DNA of 64,000 nt from Phycisphaerales bacterium UBA3190 (GCA_002364005.1 DEXG01000017.1:199499-263498); one strand, 5' to 3'. Shown: positions 51,453-61,263, numbered from the stretch's first letter. The notes: generated by a model not told the origin, from the sequence alone. A program made the numbers and translations.

Positions 51453-52283
51453 ATGGATCGCGACCTCACTGAACTACTGGAAGAATGGCCCTTCGAAGCG
51501 GGGAAAATCTCCGTCCGAGTGATTGAAGGGAAGGATGGCGAACCCCGAATCCAGGTGCGCCTGGACCTGGGGATCCTGCAGATGCATGTCGCCGGCCGCC
51601 CCGACGGCAAGCACCCCGAGGGCTTCGACTCGCTGCTTGAGTACCAGGAGTCGCAGATCGATCAGATGCAGATGGACGAGATCAGCGAGCAAGACGCCCA
51701 AGAAACCGGGGCAGAGACGACATTCAGCGAGAGCGACGAGGAAGAAGAAGACGCCCGCCCCAATCGCTTCCTCACACCCGAGGAATGCAAAGCCCTCCGT
51801 GAAGAAGCCCAGCAGTACTACCACCGCTACATCGCGCTGCTCGTGCTCGAAGACTATGAAGCCGTGGTCCGTGACACCTCCCGCAACCTGCGCGTGCTCG
51901 ATCTGTTCCGGGACTACGCGATCGAAGAAGAAGACCGCAACGCGATGGAATCGCACCGCCCGTACATCATGATGATGCGGGCACGGGCGCTGGCCAGCCA
52001 GGCGATGCAGGTCGAGGAGAACAAGGCCGCCATCTTCGCGATCGATGAGGGGCTCGAATCGCTCAAGACCTACTACGAGTCGATCTCCCGCCCAGAGCTT
52101 TTCGAAGAATCGGGCGAGGTTCAGATGCTCCGGGATATGCGCGACGCGCTGGTGCCCAAGCTCCCGGTGAGCCAGAAGGCCGAACTGCGTCAGCGGCTCG
52201 ATGCGGCCATCGCTTCGGAAAACTTCGAGCTGGCCGCCATCCTCCGCGACGAGATCCGCATGCTCGGCGGCGACGCGAGCTGA
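51453..52283 (+). CDS. UVR-motif protein of unknown function
   Basis: The protein is 276 aa from the ATG at 51453. A short N-terminal domain (VRVIEGKDGEPRIQVRLDLG; in part) precedes an acidic linker (SDEEEEDARP). A helical domain rich in Tyr and Glu (QQYYHRYIALLVLEDYEAV) follows, and the C-terminal UVR helix pair (LRQRLDAAIASENFELAAILR; in part) ends it. UVR motifs link proteins to UvrB/UvrC or to McsA/ClpC-type adaptors. The overall layout fits none of these exactly. It ends directly adjacent to the mnmG stop on the other strand. Confidence 0.75.
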   Translation: MDRDLTELLEEWPFEAGKISVRVIEGKDGEPRIQVRLDLGILQMHVAGRPDGKHPEGFDSLLEYQESQIDQMQMDEISEQDAQETGAETTFSESDEEEEDARPNRFLTPEECKALREEAQQYYHRYIALLVLEDYEAVVRDTSRNLRVLDLFRDYAIEEEDRNAMESHRPYIMMMRARALASQAMQVEENKAAIFAIDEGLESLKTYYESISRPELFEESGEVQMLRDMRDALVPKLPVSQKAELRQRLDAAIASENFELAAILRDEIRMLGGDAS

Positions 52284-54194
52284 TCATCCCGCGTTGGCAC
52301 GCGATGCTCGCTCACGCTTCACCAGCACACTCAGCAGCGTGATGTCCGCCGGGGTCACCCCCTCCAGCCGCGAGGCCTGCCCGAAAGTGGTTGGTTTGAA
52401 CTTCGACAGCGCGTTCTTGGCTTCGGTACGCATCGACACCAGCCCCTGGTAATCCATCCAATCGGGAAGCGGACGGTGCTCGAGGTCGGCGCTCCGCGCA
52501 ATCTCTCGGCGTTGGCGTTCCACATAGGGCTCATATCGTGCATCAGAGTGCAGCGTGAGCCAGATCGCCAGCGGCTGCGCCCCCAGCACGGGCTCAAGCG
52601 CTTCGCGAAGATCGTCAATCGTGTACCCCGGCTCGAGCGTGCGCTGTTCCAGCGTCTTCTCGCCGTCGCGGGTGGTCTTCATCAGCTCACGCCCGCGCTC
52701 AAGCGTCGACTTGCGGGCCTGGAACTGTGCCCAGCGTTGCATCCCGAGCTGCCCGTGATCGAGCAATCCCAGCTCATGCGCGATGGGCGTTAGGCGATCG
52801 GGCGCATTGTCCGCCCGGAGGAGCAGGCGATGCTCGGCCCGGCTGGTGAACATGCGATAGGGCTCTCTGGGAGTCTTCGTGACCAGATCGTCCATCAGCA
52901 CCCCGATATAGGCCTGCTCACGCCCCAGCGTGAACGCCTTGTATTCAGCCCCATCCCGGGCGAGCAAGGCCGCGTTGATGCCCGCCACGAGCCCCTGGGC
53001 CGCGGCTTCTTCGTAGCCGCTGGTCCCGTTGATCTGACCGGCCAGGAACAGTCGCTCCACCGACCGCGTCTGCCCCGTCGTCAGGATCTGATGCGGGCGG
53101 ACCATGTCGTACTCGACCGCATACCCGTACTGCAGGATCTCGGCGTCCTCGCAGCCGGGCATGTCCTTGACGATGACATCCTGAATATCGCTGGGGAGAC
53201 TCGTCGCGATTCCGTTGCAGTAGATCCAATCGCTCTCCAGCGACTCCGGTTCGAGATAGATCCCGTGCGATTCACGCTCGGCGAATCGCACGACCTTGTC
53301 CTCGATGCTCGGGCAGTAGCGTGGCCCCTGGGCCAGGTTCCCCGAGTACATCGGGGCCCGGTGCAGGTTCGCTCGGATCAGCTCGTGGGACTCCTGCCCG
53401 GTATGTGTGCGCCAGCAGCCCACCTGCTCGATGAGCGGGAAGCGATCGCAGCACACCGCCCCCACTTCCCAACCATGCGCTGTCAGTTCTGAAAACGCGA
53501 CCGGCTCCTGATCACCGAACTCAAGATCGAGCAAATCGGTCTTGATGCTGTCACGGCGCAACCGAGGCGGGGTCCCCGTGCGCAGACGCCCCAACTCGAA
53601 ACCAAGCTCGTTGAGCGACTTGGAGATCCCATTGGCGGCCGCCTCGCCGCGTCGACCGCCCGGGACCTTCTCCTCACCCGTGTGCATCAGGCCGCGCATG
53701 AAGGTGCCTGTGGTCACCACCAGGGATGGGGCGTGGAGCTCGAACTCTTCATCGCCGGCTTTGATCAGCACCCCGGTCGCACGCGGTGTCTGTTCGCCCT
53801 CGGTCAGGATCGCCTCGACCGTGCCTTCGATGATGTCGATCTCGGGGCGAGCATCGAGCATCTCCTGGGCGGTGCGGGCGTAGGCGTGCTTGTCAGACTG
53901 GCAGCGCGGGCCGTGTACCGCTGAGCCCTTGGAGGTGTTGAGCACCTTGAACTGGATCCCGGTGGCGTCGGCAATGAGCCCCATGAGCCCGCCCATCGCG
54001 TCGATCTCGCGGACCAGTTGCCCCTTTGCGAGCCCGCCGATCGCCGGGTTGCAGCTCATGACCCCGATCTTGGCCCGATCGATGCTGATGAGGGCCACGG
54101 TGCCCTGCCCGCCCAGCAGATTGGCAGCCGCCCACGCGGCTTCGATTCCCGCGTGCCCACCCCCAACCACGATGACCCTGTACTGCTTTGGCAT
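52284..54194 (-). CDS. mnmG: tRNA uridine-5-carboxymethylaminomethyl modification enzyme MnmG (GidA)
   Basis: The protein is 636 aa from the ATG at 54194 (a GTG one codon earlier is open). The FAD-binding GGGHAGIEAAWAAANLLGG, CNPAIGGLAKGQLVREIDAMGG (in part), GTFMRGLMHTG and the C-terminal FKPTTFGQASRLEGVTPADI (in part) match MnmG. With MnmE it makes cmnm5U at U34 of tRNAs. The partner in this window is the compact MnmE-like gene at 36820. It is divergent from the ClpP-like gene. Confidence 0.96.
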   Translation of the reverse strand: MPKQYRVIVVGGGHAGIEAAWAAANLLGGQGTVALISIDRAKIGVMSCNPAIGGLAKGQLVREIDAMGGLMGLIADATGIQFKVLNTSKGSAVHGPRCQSDKHAYARTAQEMLDARPEIDIIEGTVEAILTEGEQTPRATGVLIKAGDEEFELHAPSLVVTTGTFMRGLMHTGEEKVPGGRRGEAAANGISKSLNELGFELGRLRTGTPPRLRRDSIKTDLLDLEFGDQEPVAFSELTAHGWEVGAVCCDRFPLIEQVGCWRTHTGQESHELIRANLHRAPMYSGNLAQGPRYCPSIEDKVVRFAERESHGIYLEPESLESDWIYCNGIATSLPSDIQDVIVKDMPGCEDAEILQYGYAVEYDMVRPHQILTTGQTRSVERLFLAGQINGTSGYEEAAAQGLVAGINAALLARDGAEYKAFTLGREQAYIGVLMDDLVTKTPREPYRMFTSRAEHRLLLRADNAPDRLTPIAHELGLLDHGQLGMQRWAQFQARKSTLERGRELMKTTRDGEKTLEQRTLEPGYTIDDLREALEPVLGAQPLAIWLTLHSDARYEPYVERQRREIARSADLEHRPLPDWMDYQGLVSMRTEAKNALSKFKPTTFGQASRLEGVTPADITLLSVLVKRERASRANAG

Positions 54195-54319
54195 CACAGA
54201 TTTTACGCAAGAATCAGAGAAATCAAGCGTTCTTACCCCGTTCGTATCTTGGCAGGCATCAATCGTTCTGGTATGCTGCCAAAGCCAGTTCTGGTTTGTT
54301 TTCGCATCCCCGAAGGAAC

Positions 54320-55645
54320 ATGATGATGTCTATCAATCGTACACGCCGTACCTGTATCAACCTGATCGCGATCGCCGGCGCCCTCCTGGCCACGGCTTCA
54401 ATGTCGTTGGGCGACGAGGTCATTCTCCGTGATGGCACCATCCACACCGGGAAGGTCGTCTCACAGAATCGACGCACCGTGATTATCGACACCGAACTCC
54501 ACGGCATCAGCACGCGACTGAACCTTGACCGCCGAACCGTCAAGTCGATCGTGATCAGCGACGACCCGCTGCCGACCGCCCCGAGCGCCACACCCAGCAG
54601 CTCGCCCTCTCTCCCCTCCATCCCCTCTATCACTGCTGCCGAGGAAGAAGACGAATCGAGGGTGCTCAAGCGCGACGGGTACAACCTGGTGCTTGAGGTC
54701 CCCCTCAAGGGCACCTTCGGGCAGGATATCTACCCGCTGGGTATCGCCAAATCACTGGAATACGCCAAGGAAGTCGGCGTCACCGATGTGGTCTTCCGCA
54801 TCAACTCCGGCGGCGGCGAGGTCTGGTGTGCCACCGACATGGTCGAGATCATGAACGAGTACCGGGGCGAGTTCAAGATGCACATGCTCATCGAATCCGC
54901 GATCAGCGCTTCGATCTGGCCGAGCTTCACATGCGACACCATCACCATGGTTCCCGGCTCTGATTTCGGCGGTGCGGTTGTCTATCGCATGAGCACGGGC
55001 AACCTCGAAGTCGACAAGAAGATGAACTCGATCTACGCCAACAAACTCTCGTCAGCCGCGGAAGCGAACGGCCACGAGGGAATCCTTGTCCCGGCGATGA
55101 TCGTCTCCGACAACGCCGTGTACGCCTACAAGGACGAGAACGGCGAGTGGGCCTTCACGGACAACGCTGAGGGACTCACCGGCGGCTACGAGGTCATCGA
55201 TGGCCCCGACACCATCCTCACGCTCAAGCACAGCCAGGCCAAGAAATACGGCCTCGCCTACACGCTCGAGGAAGGCCGATCGCTCGAGGAGTTCTGTGAA
55301 GTCCACGGCATCGAGAAGTGGGACAACGCGGGTGACTACGGCCATGAAGCGGTTGATGAAGCAGTCGAGGACTGCAAGCGCATCCGCGATCGCCTCGAAG
55401 CCACGATCGCGGGCTTCCGCACCGGCCAAGTCGACTTCAACAACGCGCAGTACATCCGATACGCCGGCTCGGCGCTCAACGACATGAACAAGTATCTCGG
55501 GCAGTACAAACGACTGCTCAAGGATGCCGAGGAGATGCACATGCCCTCGATCGTTGACAGCTTCGGTGAGGCGATTGATGTCACCTACTGGCAGAACTGG
55601 ATCCAGGACACGAAGCGTGACCTGCGCAACCGCTTCCGCCCCTAA
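54320..55645 (+). CDS. Exported ClpP/crotonase-fold (NfeD/SppA-like) putative protease
   Basis: The protein is 441 aa; ATGs at 54320, 54323 and 54326 are consecutive, with GAAGGA upstream favouring 54326. A signal peptide (INLIAIAGALLATASMSLG) precedes a small N-terminal beta-domain (VILRDGTIHTGKVVSQ). A Ser-rich linker follows, then a ClpP-like fold with INSGGGEV and a candidate nucleophile Ser in AISASIWPSF before TCDTI, as in SppA/NfeD serine peptidases. The usual GxAxSxG pattern is degraded (S-A-S-I-W-P). A Lys base may lie in LEVDKKMNS. The last 130 residues are helical. Activity is uncertain. Confidence 0.75.
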   Translation: MMMSINRTRRTCINLIAIAGALLATASMSLGDEVILRDGTIHTGKVVSQNRRTVIIDTELHGISTRLNLDRRTVKSIVISDDPLPTAPSATPSSSPSLPSIPSITAAEEEDESRVLKRDGYNLVLEVPLKGTFGQDIYPLGIAKSLEYAKEVGVTDVVFRINSGGGEVWCATDMVEIMNEYRGEFKMHMLIESAISASIWPSFTCDTITMVPGSDFGGAVVYRMSTGNLEVDKKMNSIYANKLSSAAEANGHEGILVPAMIVSDNAVYAYKDENGEWAFTDNAEGLTGGYEVIDGPDTILTLKHSQAKKYGLAYTLEEGRSLEEFCEVHGIEKWDNAGDYGHEAVDEAVEDCKRIRDRLEATIAGFRTGQVDFNNAQYIRYAGSALNDMNKYLGQYKRLLKDAEEMHMPSIVDSFGEAIDVTYWQNWIQDTKRDLRNRFRP

Positions 55646-55699
55646 ACAACCCGATTCGACACGACCACGGCAATCGCTGCGAGAATGAGTCTCTGCCCA

Positions 55700-55726
55700 T
55701 AAAAAAGCCCCGTCCGAAGACAGGGC
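55700..55726 (-). terminator. Terminator of the first pilin-like gene
   Basis: On the minus strand GCCCTGTC, tetraloop TTCG, GACGGGGC pair with one wobble and are followed by TTTTTT. It is 44 nt after the stop at 55771. The UUCG loop is especially stable. Confidence 0.88.
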
Positions 55727-55770
55727 CCATGGATGGAGTCATTTCACAGGCATCACGCTGATGCCCTGTT

Positions 55771-56895
55771 TTATCGTGTGCATGGGGGGTTCTGAGCGAG
55801 ACCGTGCTGTGCACGCCCGATGTCTTTGCCGCCGAAGTCGATCCCCCGAAGCCCGCGTCGAGTCCAGCGATAGCGTTGGCAATACTCGGTTGTCTCGCCC
55901 AGCCCGCTCTTGGGGCTTGGGAAGGTGTCGATCGGGACATACCGCTGCAGCCAGTTCTGGGATGGGAACGCCGGGTTCCAGCCCGGGTTGGCATCGCCGG
56001 TCTGTTCATTGCGCACCGAGCCGTCGAAGAACGCGAGGTTGCACTTGGCTTCTGGATACGCAAAGTACAACCCGTTCTTACCGTTGAACCGATCGAACTC
56101 CTCGAACATCATGACCTTGCCCGAGGGATGGGCGACATGGCTGAACTTCCGCTTGCCCAGAGGCACCTGCGGGTCGTTCGCATCCGTGCCCGTGGGGATA
56201 AACAGGTGCGGGGTTTCAGCGACCGGGGCGAAGGTCGGCTGGCCGGCAACTCCGTCCGTATTCCAAGCGGCTGGGACCATCTGATAGCTGCTGGCGAAGG
56301 GCCAACGCTGACGCACCGCGGCCTGTGTCCAGTTGGGATCGTCGTCATAGCCCTCGGGGATGCCGTCGGCGTAGGGCACACCCGATCCGGGCCCGTACTC
56401 AAGCGGGTTCTCCTGCCACAGGATCTGGTTGCGATCCAACGGGCTGGCCGCAATGGGTTCGGGCTGCACATTGGTCAAGAAGTCCAGGAGCACCAGGTGC
56501 GAGTAACGGCGGTGCGGCAGGCGGTCGCGGTAGTTGCGGATCTTGGTCAGCCCTGTGACGCGACCGGTGACCCGCATGAGGATCTCCTGGTTCTGATCCG
56601 CTGCGGCGTCCTGATCCGTTGTCGGCCTGCGCACCTGCCCCGAAGGCAGGGTGTAGGTCTCACCGGCCCGCCAGGTGTAGCTGAAGATCCGACCCTGATT
56701 GTCAGAGGCATAGTTTGCAGCCCCAGCGTTGAGTTGACGCAGATTCGCCTGCGATACAACATTCTTGGCCGACAGGGTCGCCTGCGAGAGCGCAGGCAGC
56801 AGGATCCCCACCAGCAGGGCGATGATCGCGATCACGACAAGCAGTTCGATCAGTGTAAATGCACGATGTGCGTCACGATGGATGCGAGCAGTCAT
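55771..56895 (-). CDS. Type IV pilin-like (prepilin leader, H-X9-DG-type) protein, copy 1
   Basis: The protein is 374 aa from the ATG at 56895; an ATG at 56907 is also open, but the GGAGG within it looks like the ribosome binding site. The prepilin leader is MTARIHRDAHRA before FTLIELLVVIAIIALLVG, which is cut and N-methylated by a PilD-type peptidase. The large C-terminal domain has the processing-associated segment AKCNLAFFDGSV, where the usual His of the H-X9-DG motif is a Tyr. Such proteins are abundant in planctomycetes; the substrate of assembly is unknown. It is a close paralogue of the gene at 57268. Confidence 0.85.
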   Translation of the reverse strand: MTARIHRDAHRAFTLIELLVVIAIIALLVGILLPALSQATLSAKNVVSQANLRQLNAGAANYASDNQGRIFSYTWRAGETYTLPSGQVRRPTTDQDAAADQNQEILMRVTGRVTGLTKIRNYRDRLPHRRYSHLVLLDFLTNVQPEPIAASPLDRNQILWQENPLEYGPGSGVPYADGIPEGYDDDPNWTQAAVRQRWPFASSYQMVPAAWNTDGVAGQPTFAPVAETPHLFIPTGTDANDPQVPLGKRKFSHVAHPSGKVMMFEEFDRFNGKNGLYFAYPEAKCNLAFFDGSVRNEQTGDANPGWNPAFPSQNWLQRYVPIDTFPSPKSGLGETTEYCQRYRWTRRGLRGIDFGGKDIGRAQHGLAQNPPCTR

Positions 56896-57203
56896 GAAGA
56901 CCTCCATTCGTTCGATGCATGCAATACAGCACCCGCAACGAAGCAGATGCGCATACATGCAGAGTTCACAATGTCGTTTGTACGGGTGCCCCTGCTGGGA
57001 TAGGCGGCACCTCACAGGGGAGGCCCGCACAACCCGTTGATCATCGGACGCGAACGCAAGCGTTCGACTGACTCCGATTTGCAGCATCCCATGCATAGCT
57101 TATAAGCAATGCACGGCTGCACATTACTATACTACCCTGGATCGAAAGTGGTTCCGTGTTGTGATCAAGCTTTCTTGATGCACCCGATTGATCGACGCAT
57201 GAC

Positions 57204-57234
57204 AGAAAAAAAGCCCCCGAATATTCGGGGGCTT
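57204..57234 (-). terminator. Terminator of the second pilin-like gene
   Basis: On the minus strand AAGCCCCCGA, loop ATAT, TCGGGGGCTT followed by seven T residues. It is 33 nt after the stop at 57268. The spacer 56896-57203 (about 300 bp) should carry the promoter of copy 1; I see no motif in it. Confidence 0.9.
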
Positions 57235-57267
57235 GAAAAAGTCAATCCAGATGACGAACGGCAATGC

Positions 57268-58371
57268 TTACTGCGTGCAGTCCGGCTCATCGGGCAGATC
57301 GTACTGCCTGCGGCCCACATCATTACCGCCGAAGTCGATGCCCTGAAGGCCGTGGCGGGTCCAGCGGTAACGCTGGCAGTAGGTCGTCGTGTTGCTGCTC
57401 AGGCCGTCCTTCGGCTCAGGGAATGTATCGAGTGGCTTGTAGATCTGCAGCCAATCGGTAGCTGGTTCAGCAGGGTTCCAGCCAGCGTTGGAATCGGCGG
57501 TCTGTTCGTTGCGAACCGAGCCGTCGAAGAACGCGAGGTTACACTTGGCTTCAGGGTAGGCAAAGTAGAGCCCATCCTTATCGCTGAAGCGGTCGAACTC
57601 TTCGAACATCATGACTTTACCCGAGGGGTGAGCCACTTGCGTGAACTTACGACGACCGAGCGACGGGGTTTCACCTGCTCTGCTGGATGTCATCAGGTGA
57701 GGAGTGTTTGAAACGGGGATGTAGGTCAATGCGTTAGCAATACCATCGGTATTCCATGCCGCGGGGACCATCTGGTAGGTCGAAGCGAACGGCCAACGCT
57801 GAATCACGGCCGGATCGGTCCAGTTGGGGTCATCGTCGTAGCCCTCGGGGACACCATCAGCATATGGCACACCTGAACCAGCACCGTATTCCAATGGGTT
57901 CTCTTGCCACTGGATGAGGTTCCGGTCGAAGGGGCTTGCCGCAGTCGGCTCGGGCTGGACATCGGTGAGGAAGTCGAGCAGCACGAGGTGCGAGTAACGA
58001 CGGTGAGGCAGACGCGCTGAGAAGTTGCGAATCTTGGTTGTGCCAGTGATACGACCAGTCACACGCATCAGAATCTCTTGGTTCTGGTCTGCGGCTGCGT
58101 TCTGGTCAGAGCCGGGAACACGAACCTGGCCCGAGGGGAGTGTGTAGACCTCACCCTTACGCCATGTGTAGCTGAAGATACGGTCTGAGTTGTCTGAAGC
58201 GTAGTTGGCGGCACCGGTGTTGAGTGACCGGGCGTTCGACTGCGACAGCACATTTTTCGCGGAACGCTGCGCCTGACCGAGAGCGGGCAGCAGAATCCCG
58301 ATGAGCAACGCGATGATCGCGATGACCACCAGCAGCTCAATGAGTGTAAAAGCGTTCTTTCGTCTTTCCAC
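57268..58371 (-). CDS. Type IV pilin-like (prepilin leader, H-X9-DG-type) protein, copy 2
   Basis: The protein is 367 aa from the GTG at 58371; an ATG at 58383 overlaps the probable ribosome binding site in the same way as in copy 1. The leader is MERRKNA before FTLIELLVVIAIIALLIG. The C-terminal region shares long identical stretches with copy 1 (PHRRYSHLVLLDFLT, PEGYDDDPNWT, YQMVPAAWNTDG, KVMMFEEFDRF). The two are a recent tandem duplication with an intact terminator for each, so they are expressed separately. They may be pseudopilins or surface-fibre subunits. Confidence 0.85.
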   Translation of the reverse strand: MERRKNAFTLIELLVVIAIIALLIGILLPALGQAQRSAKNVLSQSNARSLNTGAANYASDNSDRIFSYTWRKGEVYTLPSGQVRVPGSDQNAAADQNQEILMRVTGRITGTTKIRNFSARLPHRRYSHLVLLDFLTDVQPEPTAASPFDRNLIQWQENPLEYGAGSGVPYADGVPEGYDDDPNWTDPAVIQRWPFASTYQMVPAAWNTDGIANALTYIPVSNTPHLMTSSRAGETPSLGRRKFTQVAHPSGKVMMFEEFDRFSDKDGLYFAYPEAKCNLAFFDGSVRNEQTADSNAGWNPAEPATDWLQIYKPLDTFPEPKDGLSSNTTTYCQRYRWTRHGLQGIDFGGNDVGRRQYDLPDEPDCTQ

Positions 58372-58383
58372 GACGACCTCCAT

Positions 58384-58747
58384 CCGTCATGTCTTGGAAC
58401 TCATTATCGCCATCCGGGCGATCGTTCGCTCTAAGACACAGACTTGTGTTCAATGCGGGCACCGTGCTCCCCAGTTTGGGTGTGTTGTGCAGCGGTGGTC
58501 CTAGCTTCTATACGCACGCATTCGTGCGTGGTTCCAGTGTGTCCCCGGTCACTTTGAAACGATCTTCACGGGTTTTAACGCCGCTGAATCGAACCGGCAC
58601 CATCAGAATGCATCATCACAATGCGGTTCTGACGAATCCGACACACCTTTATACGACTTTGACGCCGATTTCGCAACCCCGGGAGCGTGTACTCAAACAA
58701 AATTCAGAGCAATCCCGACAGAAAACCCCAGTTCGGGGCTTGTTCTG
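58384..58747. other. 364-bp non-coding stretch between pilin copy 2 and the glycosyltransferase
   Basis: It holds the promoter region of the pilin-like gene (right-to-left) and the end of the sugar transferase unit. At 58721-58740 a short hairpin (AGCCCC, 5-nt loop, GGGGTT on the minus strand) followed by TT is a possible weak terminator of the transferase gene. I see no gene or RNA in the rest. Confidence 0.5.
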
Positions 58748-60214
58748 CTACATCGCGTTTGGGTGCACAAAGCCACGCACAATCGTCATCATGAGGATCC
58801 TTACATCGAACCAGATCGACCAGTTGCGGATGTAGAAGAGATCATACTGCAAGCGTTTTCGCAGGCTTGAATCGCCGCGGAGCCCGTTCACCTGCGCCCA
58901 CCCAGTCATGCCCGCTTTGACCTGCTGACGCAGCATGTAGCCACGCCAATCTTCACGAAAACGGTCAATCAGCTCGGGACGCTCAGGACGAGGCCCCACG
59001 AGGGCCATATCGCCGCGGAGCACATTAAACAGCTGTGGCAGCTCATCGAGACTCATACGACGCAAAAACGCCCCGATGCGGGTGATGCGAGGATCATCGC
59101 GCGTGGTCCACGCCGCTTGTGAAGCGGCCTGCTCGTCTTGCAAGGCTCGCATCGTCCGAAACTTCCAGATCCAGAAAATATCCCCGCCCAGACTCACCCG
59201 CTGCTGCTTGAACAGCACCGGACCAGGGCTGCTGAATCGAATCAGACAGGCGATCAGCAGCATCAACGGCGAGAACACAAGAATCCCCATCAACGCCCCG
59301 ACGATATCGAGCATGCGCTTGAAGACGCCCCCCAAACCGGCCATCGGGCTCTCTCGATAGCTGAGGATCGGCATGCCCTCAAGCTCTGAGACCACCATGT
59401 TCTGTGGCAGGTATCGGGGGTGGACATCGGGCACGATGCGAACATCAACCGCGTATCGCTCGAGTCGCTTGAGCATCATGGGAAGCTGCGCCGACATGGC
59501 GCTGGGGATCGCGAGGTAAACCGCATCGACCCGGTTGTGCTCGAGAATCTTCTCCAGTTCCCGCACCCCGCCGTGCACCGGCAGGTTCAGGCACCGATCA
59601 CGCATGGTCTGCTCATGATGCGAGATGAAATACTCCACCCGGAGCCCGGTCCATGAGTTGCGAGAGAGCGTACGGGCGGTGATCTGTCCCAGGCGGCCAA
59701 CCCCGACGATCGCCACATGGCGCATGTTCCAGCCCCGTTTACGCATAAATCGCAGGGCCAGACGCATCGCGACGCGTTGCCCCCCCATCAGCACCGGGAG
59801 CAGGACCGTGAACATCGCAAGCTGAAAACGCAGCGGATCGGTCGCCAGTCGCCAGCCCGGGTATTGCTGCTGGGGCGGCCCCACAGGGTTCAGCTGACTC
59901 GACCCCAGTGCCCAGAGCGAAACGATGATCAGCATCGAAGAAACAAAGGCCACTTTGATGATCTGCCCCAACTCACCTACCAACGCACGATCTCGGCGTG
60001 GCTTGTAGAGCTTGAACACGATCAGGTTGAAGAGCACGATCGGGACCGCATAGAGCACGAGTGAGCCCTTGAAGTACTGCTCCCACTGCGCCGGCCACGA
60101 ATGGTTGAAGCGATGCACTCGCAAAGCCCACGAGCCGAACGAAGCGGCAGCGATCGCCCCAACATCCAGCAACGCAAACAGCGTGACAAATAAGTTGTGC
60201 TTCTGCTTAAGCAC
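58748..60214 (-). CDS. Exopolysaccharide undecaprenyl-phosphate sugar phosphotransferase (WcaJ/PssY-like)
   Basis: The protein is 488 aa from a GTG start. It has four N-terminal helices, a nucleotide-binding-like middle domain (VAIVGVGRLGQITARTL), a fifth hydrophobic helix pair and a C-terminal bacterial sugar transferase domain. Its signature KFRTMR, PGPVLFKQQRVSLGG, and the late RMSLDELPQLFNVLRGDMALVGPRPERPEL (in part) are clear. It moves a hexose-1-phosphate from a UDP-sugar onto undecaprenyl phosphate to start an exopolysaccharide unit. No other polysaccharide gene is next to it. Confidence 0.93.
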   Translation of the reverse strand: MLKQKHNLFVTLFALLDVGAIAAASFGSWALRVHRFNHSWPAQWEQYFKGSLVLYAVPIVLFNLIVFKLYKPRRDRALVGELGQIIKVAFVSSMLIIVSLWALGSSQLNPVGPPQQQYPGWRLATDPLRFQLAMFTVLLPVLMGGQRVAMRLALRFMRKRGWNMRHVAIVGVGRLGQITARTLSRNSWTGLRVEYFISHHEQTMRDRCLNLPVHGGVRELEKILEHNRVDAVYLAIPSAMSAQLPMMLKRLERYAVDVRIVPDVHPRYLPQNMVVSELEGMPILSYRESPMAGLGGVFKRMLDIVGALMGILVFSPLMLLIACLIRFSSPGPVLFKQQRVSLGGDIFWIWKFRTMRALQDEQAASQAAWTTRDDPRITRIGAFLRRMSLDELPQLFNVLRGDMALVGPRPERPELIDRFREDWRGYMLRQQVKAGMTGWAQVNGLRGDSSLRKRLQYDLFYIRNWSIWFDVRILMMTIVRGFVHPNAM

Positions 60215-60284
60215 GATTCCCCCGGTTCAGATCGTCCTTCATTGAGTGTACGCCATGACCTGAATCTTCGCACTTCCTACGCTG

Positions 60285-61208
60285 CTATTCGCCCACCGGT
60301 TCTCTGGTGTTGAGCTTCTCAAGCTCGGCACGCAAGGATTCTGTGATCTCAGCCCCCGAGGGTGGCACGATCCGAACCTTGGCGTAGAGATCCCCCCGCT
60401 CGCCGTGTGCACCGGCCAAGCCGTGCCCGCCGATGCGAAAACGGGACTCGGAGACCGTTGAGGGCGGGATCGTCAGCGTGACGACCTTGCCATCGATGGT
60501 TGGCACATCGACCTTCGCCCCGAGTGTCGCCTCCGCGATACTCAACGCGAGGTCGGCAACCAGGTCCAGCCCGTCATCAACCCGCTGGAATCGTGGATCA
60601 CGCTCGACCTGCATCGAGACGAACAAGTCCCCCGCACGCCCGCCCTGCATCGGGCTCGGGAGCCCCTGCCCCTGGAGGCGGAGCTTGGCACCCGACTTCA
60701 CCCCACGGGGCACCTTCACCTCGATCGAACGGTACCCATCCCCCCGGGGCACGCTGATCGTCTTGGTCGCGCCAACATGAACATCGTGCAATGACACACG
60801 CAGCCCAAGATGCAGATCCTTCCCCTTGGGGGCTGGCCGCCGATGATGGGTGCGTGGGCCGGCAGCTTGCCCGCCAAAGCCACCGAAGCCGCCCCCACCG
60901 CCGCCTCCAAACATCGCGTCGATGATCGAACCCAGGTCACCGAAATCGACATCCTGAGCACGGACATGCTGCTCGGGCATGCCCGAGACATACCGATCGT
61001 GCCCCAAGCGGTCATATTTGGACCGCTTCTCAGGGTCAGAGAGCACCTCGTAGGCCTCATTGAGTTCAGAGAACTTCTTCCCCGCGTCGGGGTCTTTGGA
61101 CACATCGGGGTGAAGCTTCCTCGCCTTGGCGCGGAACGCCTTCTTGATCGCGTCTTCGTCGGCGTTCTGTTCAACACCGAGCACCCGGTAGTAATCGATT
61201 GCGCTCAT
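60285..61208 (-). CDS. DnaJ-family chaperone of CbpA type
   Basis: The protein is 307 aa. J domain at about residues 3-70 with the HPD loop (KLHPDVSKDPDA), then a Gly/Phe-rich linker (GGGGGGGFGGFGG) and two C-terminal beta domains. The CxxCxGxG zinc repeats of classical DnaJ are absent, so it is the CbpA/DnaJ-like class. It stimulates DnaK. It is not next to dnaK or grpE. It is 70 nt upstream of the WcaJ-like gene on the same strand, with no terminator between, so they may share a transcript. Confidence 0.93.
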   Translation of the reverse strand: MSAIDYYRVLGVEQNADEDAIKKAFRAKARKLHPDVSKDPDAGKKFSELNEAYEVLSDPEKRSKYDRLGHDRYVSGMPEQHVRAQDVDFGDLGSIIDAMFGGGGGGGFGGFGGQAAGPRTHHRRPAPKGKDLHLGLRVSLHDVHVGATKTISVPRGDGYRSIEVKVPRGVKSGAKLRLQGQGLPSPMQGGRAGDLFVSMQVERDPRFQRVDDGLDLVADLALSIAEATLGAKVDVPTIDGKVVTLTIPPSTVSESRFRIGGHGLAGAHGERGDLYAKVRIVPPSGAEITESLRAELEKLNTREPVGE

Positions 61209-61263
61209 GAAGTCATGACTCCCTGTTTCTCATTCTGCGGCAGAGCGCCGTCATGCTCATCAT

